The notes below the pieces were generated by a model. The model had not been told where the DNA came from. It saw only the letters and a program-made list of their open reading frames with translations, and searched no databases. A stretch of 18,272 bases of DNA from an uncultured Ruminococcus sp. (lineage in GTDB: Bacteria > Bacillota > Clostridia > Oscillospirales > CAG-272): assembly GCA_902778205.1 (NCBI GenBank), contig CACYWX010000015.1, positions 1 to 18,272 of the forward strand, in the 5' to 3' direction. Both the position numbers and the translations under genes were made by a program. Below are positions 14,253 to 18,272 of this stretch, in pieces; the stretch's first letter is position 1, and the number at the start of each line of letters is the position of its first letter.

Positions 14253-15554
14253 TCAGTACAGCTTCCTCTTATCAATAACCCGCACGGCCTTGCCTTCGCT
14301 GCGGGTGATGGACTTGGGCGCGACGAGGTGCACCCGGGCGGTGATGCCCAGCATGGCGCGGAGGGCGTTCACCAGCTCGTTCTCCTTCTTCGAAATGGCG
14401 GCCACCGTGTCGGAGAAGGTCTCCGCCGTCATCTCCACCTCGATGTCCAGGGTGTCGGTGTTGTTGACCCGGTCCACCAGGATCTGGTAGTTGGCGGGCA
14501 TGCCCTGATTCAGAAGCACCGTCTCGATCTGGGACGGGAACACGTTGACGCCGCGGATGATGAGCATGTCGTCGCTCCGGCCCATGGGCTTGGACATGCG
14601 GATGTGGGTCCGGCCGCAGGAGCAGGGCTCGGCGTTTAGCACGCAGATGTCCCGGGTCCGGTACCGGATCATGGGGAAGGCCTCCTTGGTGATGGCTGTG
14701 AACACCAGCTCGCCCTTCGAGCCGTAGGGGAGCACCTCCTCCGTCACGGGGTCGATGATCTCCGCGATGAAGTGGTCCTCGTTGATGTGCATGCCGCCCT
14801 GCTCTTCGCACTCGAAGGAGACGCCGGGGCCGGACAGCTCCGTGAGTCCGTAGATGTCGTAAGCCTTGATGCCCAGCTTCTCCTCGATGTCGTGGCGCAT
14901 CTCCTCGGTCCAGGCCTCCGCGCCGAAGATGCCGGCCTTCAGCTTCAGCTTGTCTCTGAGGCCCGCCTCGATGGCGGATTCGGCCAGGTACGCGGCGTAG
15001 GAGGGCGTGCAGCAGAGGATCGTGGCCTGAAGGTCCGTCATGAACTGCAGCTGGCGCTCCGTGTTGCCGGAGGACATGGGCAGGGTCAGACATCCCACCT
15101 TGTGGGAGCCGCCGTTGAGCCCGGGACCGCCGGTGAAGAGGCCGTAGCCGTAGCAGACCTGGCAGACGTCCTCGTTGGTGCCGCCCGCCGCGGTGATGGC
15201 ACGGGCGCAGCAGTCTTCCCAGAGATCGACGTCGTGCTGGGTGTAGAAGGCCACCACACGCCGCCCCGTGGTGCCGGAGGTGGACTGGATGCGGACGCAG
15301 TCGGAGAGGGGCTTGGCCAGCAGTCCGTAGGGATAGGCGTCTCTCAGGTCGGCCTTGGAGAGGAAGGGCAGCTTCGGCAGGTCCTCAACGCCGTGGATGT
15401 CCTCCGGACAGACCCCCTTGTCCTCCATCTTCTTCCGGTAGTAGGGGACGGAATCCCACACGTGCTTCACCTGCTTCACCAGGCGTTCGGACTGGAGCGC
15501 GCGCAGCTGCTCCCGGGGCATGGTTTCGATCTCGGGCTGGTAGTAGCGTTTCAT
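14253..15554 (-). CDS. paaK: Phenylacetate-CoA ligase
   Basis: A 433-residue cytoplasmic adenylate-forming enzyme: phenylacetate + ATP + CoA gives phenylacetyl-CoA. Seen: the AMP loop STSGTTGRR (91-99), YGLTE (235-239), RYRTRD (297-302), and GRSDDMLIIRG (325-335) at the start of the mobile C-terminal domain. Length is normal for the family. No aerobic paa genes are present and the host seems anaerobic, so the product more likely feeds reductive carboxylation to phenylpyruvate (indolepyruvate/phenylpyruvate:ferredoxin oxidoreductase type enzymes), a route to phenylalanine known in rumen and gut anaerobes. The enzyme might also use indoleacetate or other aryl acids. The Phe-rich leader peptide and terminator upstream support a link to Phe supply. 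The ribosome site before ATG 15554 is weak. A TATAAT lies directly upstream but has no matching -35. Confidence 0.92.
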   Translation of the reverse strand: MKRYYQPEIETMPREQLRALQSERLVKQVKHVWDSVPYYRKKMEDKGVCPEDIHGVEDLPKLPFLSKADLRDAYPYGLLAKPLSDCVRIQSTSGTTGRRVVAFYTQHDVDLWEDCCARAITAAGGTNEDVCQVCYGYGLFTGGPGLNGGSHKVGCLTLPMSSGNTERQLQFMTDLQATILCCTPSYAAYLAESAIEAGLRDKLKLKAGIFGAEAWTEEMRHDIEEKLGIKAYDIYGLTELSGPGVSFECEEQGGMHINEDHFIAEIIDPVTEEVLPYGSKGELVFTAITKEAFPMIRYRTRDICVLNAEPCSCGRTHIRMSKPMGRSDDMLIIRGVNVFPSQIETVLLNQGMPANYQILVDRVNNTDTLDIEVEMTAETFSDTVAAISKKENELVNALRAMLGITARVHLVAPKSITRSEGKAVRVIDKRKLY

Positions 15555-15615
15555 GATTATACACCGCTTTCGTTAAATATTCAGAAACATGGATCTGCGC
15601 CAGGGGGTTCCGATC

Positions 15616-15665
15616 AAAAAGAAAACCACCGTTCCCTTATCCGCGCCTGCGGCAAAGAGCGGTGG
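15616..15665 (-). terminator. Attenuator terminator in the paaK leader
   Basis: On the - strand, CCACCG (15665-15660) pairs with CGGTGG (15631-15626), with inner CCGC/GCGG pairing, followed by TTTTCTTTTT. It lies about 60 bases before the paaK start and about 20 bases after the leader-peptide stop, so paaK requires read-through. TCCGATC before the hairpin and GATCGGA after the T-run are also complementary (7 bp). Confidence 0.82.
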
Positions 15666-15685
15666 ATCGGAGTGCGTTCCCGGAT

Positions 15686-15763
15686 TCAGTCAAACCGAAG
15701 GGAAGCGCCGCGGCGGTCCATCGCTGTCGTAAAGGCGAAGTAAAATCGGAAGGTCCTTTTCAC
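15686..15763 (-). CDS. Phe-rich leader peptide of the paaK attenuator
   Basis: A 25-codon reading frame in the paaK leader, opened by GTG 15763 with a strong ribosome site GGAGGAG six bases upstream. It begins MKRT, continues FRFYFAF (residues 5-11: four Phe and one Tyr in seven codons), has one more Phe near the end (LRFD), and stops with TGA. It starts about 30 nt after the predicted transcription start and ends about 20 nt before an intrinsic terminator. This is the arrangement of ribosome-mediated attenuation; the E. coli Phe leaders pheL and pheM have similar Phe clusters. A ribosome stalled at the Phe codons for lack of Phe-tRNA would be expected to favour read-through into paaK. A clear antiterminator helix was not found by eye. 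GATTCAG at the transcript start can pair with CTGAATC spanning the leader stop codon, which may be part of the switch. Confidence 0.75.
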   Translation of the reverse strand: MKRTFRFYFAFTTAMDRRGASLRFD

Positions 15764-15800
15764 GGTCCGCTCCTCCGTTCCCCTGAATCATTATGCGCAT

Positions 15801-15829
15801 ATTATACACCCCGCGCCCGACGCTGTCAA
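15801..15829 (-). promoter_or_regulatory. Promoter of the paaK leader and gene
   Basis: On the - strand: perfect TTGACA (15829-15824), a 17-bp spacer, and perfect TATAAT (15806-15801). Transcription should start near 15794, giving a 240-nt leader that holds the Phe-rich peptide and the attenuator terminator. Such a strong promoter before a terminator implies that control acts after initiation. Confidence 0.9.
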
Positions 15830-15847
15830 GAGGAATGGGAAAAAAGG

Positions 15848-15876
15848 TTGCGATTTCGGAGGAATTGTGGTATACT
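15848..15876 (+). promoter_or_regulatory. Promoter of the sialidase-like gene
   Basis: TTGCGA (15848-15853), a 17-bp spacer, and TATACT (15871-15876), about 24 bases before the start codon. It diverges from the paaK promoter. Confidence 0.7.
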
Positions 15877-15899
15877 GAATAAAAAAACGGAGTGTATTT

Positions 15900-16868
15900 A
15901 TGAAACTGCTGTCAAAAATCCTGCTTCCGGTTCCGACGAGATCCTGTCACGCCTCCTCCGTCTGCTCCGTGCCGGACGGCCTGCTGGCGGTCTGGTTCGG
16001 CGGGCACCACGAATCCTCGGACGACGTGGAGATCTGGATGTCCCGGGGAGAGCCCGACGGGGACGGTCACTTCACCCGCTGGGCCGAAGCTGTGCAGATG
16101 TCCCGGACCACGGACGAGGCCTGCTGGAATCCCGTGCTGTGGGCGGATCCCCGGACGGGCGGGCGCGACGTGACCCTGTTCTTCAAGCGGGGGAAGAATA
16201 TCGCGCCCTGGAAGACCTTTGTCCGCCGGTCCCGTGACGGAGGGCGCACCTGGGACGAGGAGCGGGAGCTGTGCCCCGGGGACGAAACCGGTGGCCGGGG
16301 ACCCGTGAAAGACAAGCCCATCCTTCTGCGGGACGGGACCCTTCTGGCGGGAGCGTCCCACGAGAATCCGGACGGGACCGTGTGGCGGGCCTTTTTCGAC
16401 CGTTCGGAGGACGGCGGTCTCACCTGGGAGCGGACCGATTATCTCGAAACGGAGCGGCCCGTGCGCCTGATCCAGCCGACGCTCTGGGAGGACGGGAAAG
16501 GGGTCCACGCCCTCATGCGTTCGGATTCCGGCTTCATCTGGCGGACCGATTCGGCGGACGGAGGAAAAAGCTGGAGTCCTGCGTATCCCACGGATCTGCC
16601 CAACAACAACAGCGGCATCGACCTGACGGCCCTTCCGGACGGGCGGCTGGCTCTCTGCTCCAATCCCGTGGGATCGGACTGGGGCGCGCGGACTCCCCTG
16701 ACCCTGTCCGTGTCCCGGGACGGCGGGAAGAGCTGGATCCGGGAGCTGGACTTCGTCCGCGGTCCCGGGGAATACTCCTATCCCGCTGTGATTTTCGCGG
16801 GAGACCGGCTGATCTGCACCTTCACCTGGCGCCGGGAGCGGATCATGGCGGCCGAGGTGTCCCTCTGA
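15900..16868 (+). CDS. Sialidase-superfamily (BNR/Asp-box) glycosidase-like protein
   Basis: A 322-residue protein with the six-bladed propeller signature of the sialidase superfamily (BNR_2 type). Four Asp boxes of the form S-x-D-G-G-x-[TS]-W are at 111-118, 169-176, 218-225 and 272-279. Family blocks include WNPVLWADP, GPVKDKPILLRDGTLLAG, RLIQPTLWEDGKGVHALMRS and LPNNNSGIDLTALPDGRLAL. There is no signal peptide, so it would act on imported sugars or oligosaccharides. True sialidase activity is not assured; members of this group are mostly uncharacterised and may act on other acidic or deoxy sugars. GGAG lies about nine bases before ATG 15900. It stands alone behind its own promoter; no sialic acid catabolic genes or transporter are in view. 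No clear terminator follows. Confidence 0.75.
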   Translation: MKLLSKILLPVPTRSCHASSVCSVPDGLLAVWFGGHHESSDDVEIWMSRGEPDGDGHFTRWAEAVQMSRTTDEACWNPVLWADPRTGGRDVTLFFKRGKNIAPWKTFVRRSRDGGRTWDEERELCPGDETGGRGPVKDKPILLRDGTLLAGASHENPDGTVWRAFFDRSEDGGLTWERTDYLETERPVRLIQPTLWEDGKGVHALMRSDSGFIWRTDSADGGKSWSPAYPTDLPNNNSGIDLTALPDGRLALCSNPVGSDWGARTPLTLSVSRDGGKSWIRELDFVRGPGEYSYPAVIFAGDRLICTFTWRRERIMAAEVSL

Positions 16869-16937
16869 GACGGACCGCCGGTCCCGCGGGAAAACGTAAA
16901 CATTTTATGAAACGCCGGGAAAACGCGGGATTTGCGG

Positions 16938-16966
16938 TTGATTTTGGGTGAAACTTAGGGTATAAT
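16938..16966 (+). promoter_or_regulatory. Promoter of the Fe-S scaffold/GGGtGRT pair
   Basis: TTGATT (16938-16943), a 17-bp spacer, and perfect TATAAT (16961-16966). The start codon is about 50 bases after the predicted transcription start. Confidence 0.82.
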
Positions 16967-17022
16967 AGTTCTGTACGCATACCGCCGCAAGGCATATCAC
17001 AAAAAAGGAGTACATTCATTCT

Positions 17023-17724
17023 ATGAGCGATCTCGTCTATTCCAACGAAGTAGAAAACATGTGCTGCGTCGTCAAGGGCCCCGATCACGGTCCCGCTCCC
17101 CTGCCCGAGGAAGGCAAGTGGATCCAGGCGAAGCAGATCACGGACATCTCCGGCTACACCCACGGCGTGGGCTGGTGCGCTCCCCAGCAGGGCGCCTGCA
17201 AGCTCTCCCTCAACGTGAAGGACGGCGTCATCGAGGAAGCTCTGGTGGAGACCATCGGATGTTCCGGCATGACCCACTCCGCCGCCATGGCCGCCGAGAT
17301 TCTCCCGGGCAAGACCATCCTGGAAGCGCTGAACACCGACCTGGTGTGCGACGCCATCAACACCGCCATGCGGGAGCTGTTCCTCCAGATCGTCTACGGC
17401 CGCACCCAGTCCGCGTTCTCCGAGGGCGGTCTCGTCATCGGCGCCGGTATGGAAGACCTGGGCAAGGGCGAGCGCTCCATGGTGGGCACCATGTACGGCA
17501 CGAAGGCCAAGGGCGTCCGCTATCTGGAAATGACCGAAGGCTACTGCACGAGAATGTCTCTGGACGAAGACAACCAGGTGATCGGCTACGAGTTCGTCTC
17601 CCTCGGCAAGATGACCGACTTCATCAAGAAGGGCATGGAGCCCGGCGAGGCCTACGAGAAGGCCAAGGGCACCTACGGCCGTTTTGCGGAAGCCGCCAAG
17701 TATATCGACCCGCGCAAGGAATAA
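17023..17724 (+). CDS. NifU/IscU-like iron-sulfur scaffold protein
   Basis: A 233-residue cytoplasmic protein whose middle follows the IscU/NifU N-terminal fold. It has a first cysteine region GVGWCAPQQGACKLSL (Cys52, Cys59), a second TIGCSGMTHSAAMAAE (Cys80), and a third DLVCDAINTAM (Cys109), matching the three-Cys spacing of IscU scaffolds. It is longer than IscU (about 130 residues), with an N-terminal extension containing CC (14-15) and a C-terminal extension (GYCTRMSL to the end). This variant is regularly found next to GGGtGRT genes in anaerobes; what cluster it builds, and for which client, is not established. AAGGAG lies 12 bases before ATG 17023, a long spacing. Codon choice is strongly biased, suggesting high expression. 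The next gene starts 21 bases downstream in the same operon. Confidence 0.85.
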   Translation: MSDLVYSNEVENMCCVVKGPDHGPAPLPEEGKWIQAKQITDISGYTHGVGWCAPQQGACKLSLNVKDGVIEEALVETIGCSGMTHSAAMAAEILPGKTILEALNTDLVCDAINTAMRELFLQIVYGRTQSAFSEGGLVIGAGMEDLGKGERSMVGTMYGTKAKGVRYLEMTEGYCTRMSLDEDNQVIGYEFVSLGKMTDFIKKGMEPGEAYEKAKGTYGRFAEAAKYIDPRKE

Positions 17725-17745
17725 TCAGAGGAGGACAGCGATAAT

Positions 17746-18272
17746 ATGGCACAGTTTGAAGGTTACGAAAGACGCGAGGCGAAGATCCTCGGCGTTCTGA
17801 AGGAATACGGCATCTCCTCCATCGACGAGTGCAAGGACATCACCCTGGCCAAGGGCATCGACGTGGACCAGATCGTCCGCAGCACTCAGCCCATCTGCTT
17901 CGAGAACGCGGTCTGGGCGTACACCGTGGGCGCGGCCATCGCCATCAAGAAGGGCTGCACCAAGGCGGCGGACGCTGCTGCGGCCATCGGCATCGGCCTG
18001 CAGTCCTTCTGCATCCCCGGCTCCGTGGCGGAAAACCGCAAGGTCGGCCTGGGCCACGGCAACCTGGGCAAGATGCTCCTCTCCGACGAGACCGAGTGCT
18101 TCTGCTTCCTGGCCGGTCATGAGTCCTTCGCGGCGGCTGAGGGCGCCATCAAGATCGCCCTGAACGCCAACAAGGTCAGAACCAAGCCCCTGCGCGTGAT
18201 CCTGAACGGCCTCGGCAAGGACGCCGCCATGATCATCTCCCGCATCAACGGCTTCACCTACGTGCAGACCAA
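17746..18272 (+). CDS. GGGtGRT family protein, N-terminal part
   Basis: The frame starts at ATG 17746 behind GAGGAGG and runs off the window end after 175 codons. The N-terminus (AQFEGYERREAKILGVLKEYGI), the middle block FENAVWAYTVGAAIAIKKG and GIGLQSFCIPGSVAENRKVGLGHGNLGKMLLSDETECFCFLAGHESFAAAEGAI match the GGGtGRT protein family of strict anaerobes. The name-giving glycine-rich motif was not found in the part seen and may lie beyond the window. Cysteines in SFCIPG and ECFCF could be cluster ligands. The family has no assigned reaction; constant pairing with a NifU-like scaffold suggests that it carries or uses an Fe-S cluster. Like its partner, it shows the codon use of a highly expressed gene. 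Confidence 0.85.
   Translation, partial: MAQFEGYERREAKILGVLKEYGISSIDECKDITLAKGIDVDQIVRSTQPICFENAVWAYTVGAAIAIKKGCTKAADAAAAIGIGLQSFCIPGSVAENRKVGLGHGNLGKMLLSDETECFCFLAGHESFAAAEGAIKIALNANKVRTKPLRVILNGLGKDAAMIISRINGFTYVQT

Noticed and set aside
15557..15563. TATAAT immediately upstream of the paaK start codon as a second promoter
   Set aside because: The best -35 candidate is poor, and transcription would start at or inside the start codon. It is probably chance, though a leaderless transcript cannot be excluded.
15555..15794. T-box, 6S RNA or other known riboswitch in the paaK leader
   Set aside because: There is no GGTGGNACCGCG T-box motif, no AGAGAG/specifier layout, and no conserved core of another class that I recognise. 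The Phe-rich translated ORF explains the leader better.
16872..16884. Short hairpin GGACC/GGTCC after the sialidase-like gene as a terminator
   Set aside because: It is a five-pair stem with no T-run on either strand. The end of that transcript remains unassigned.

Overview
The window looks like chromosome from a high-GC anaerobic member of the Bacillota (class Clostridia; the family cannot be fixed from sequence reading alone). The signs are several near-consensus TTGACA/TATAAT promoters with 17-bp spacers, a T-box riboswitch, a class C type sortase, a fused FeoA-FeoB iron transporter, and an Fe-S scaffold/GGGtGRT gene pair. Nothing points to a phage or plasmid. One stretch (about 12,960-13,950) is clearly more AT-rich than the rest.

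Layout. 1-423: C-terminus of a secreted surface protein with a membrane-anchoring tail. 549-3640: iron-uptake unit on the + strand (feoAB, a Cys-rich FeoB-associated membrane peptide, an HMA-domain membrane protein), behind a strong promoter and a structured 160-nt leader. 3681-4776: a sortase gene broken by at least one single-base deletion. 4848-11056 (- strand): apparent operon of a TetM/EF-G-like GTPase fused to a Rae1/YacP-type NYN nuclease, a GH43-like glycosidase and a short UvrA paralogue. 11187-12953 (+): tryptophan-specific T-box and a stand-alone TrpB2. 13046-14192: AT-rich cassette with an XRE regulator, two matching operator sites and divergent small membrane proteins. 14253-15829 (-): phenylacetate-CoA ligase, preceded by a promoter, a Phe-rich 25-residue leader peptide and an intrinsic terminator. 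15848-16868 (+): cytoplasmic sialidase-fold (Asp-box) protein. 16938-18272 (+): NifU-like scaffold and the start of a GGGtGRT protein.

Two results stand out. First, paaK carries what looks like a classical ribosome-mediated attenuator: a leader peptide containing FRFYFAF ahead of a terminator. Together with trpB2 under a Trp T-box, this suggests that two aromatic amino acid salvage routes (phenylacetate to Phe, indole to Trp) are each switched on by starvation for their product. Second, the GTPase-NYN fusion joins a factor of a family that binds the ribosomal A-site region to a nuclease of a family known to cut mRNA in the A site, suggesting a one-polypeptide ribosome-directed mRNA cleavage or rescue device.
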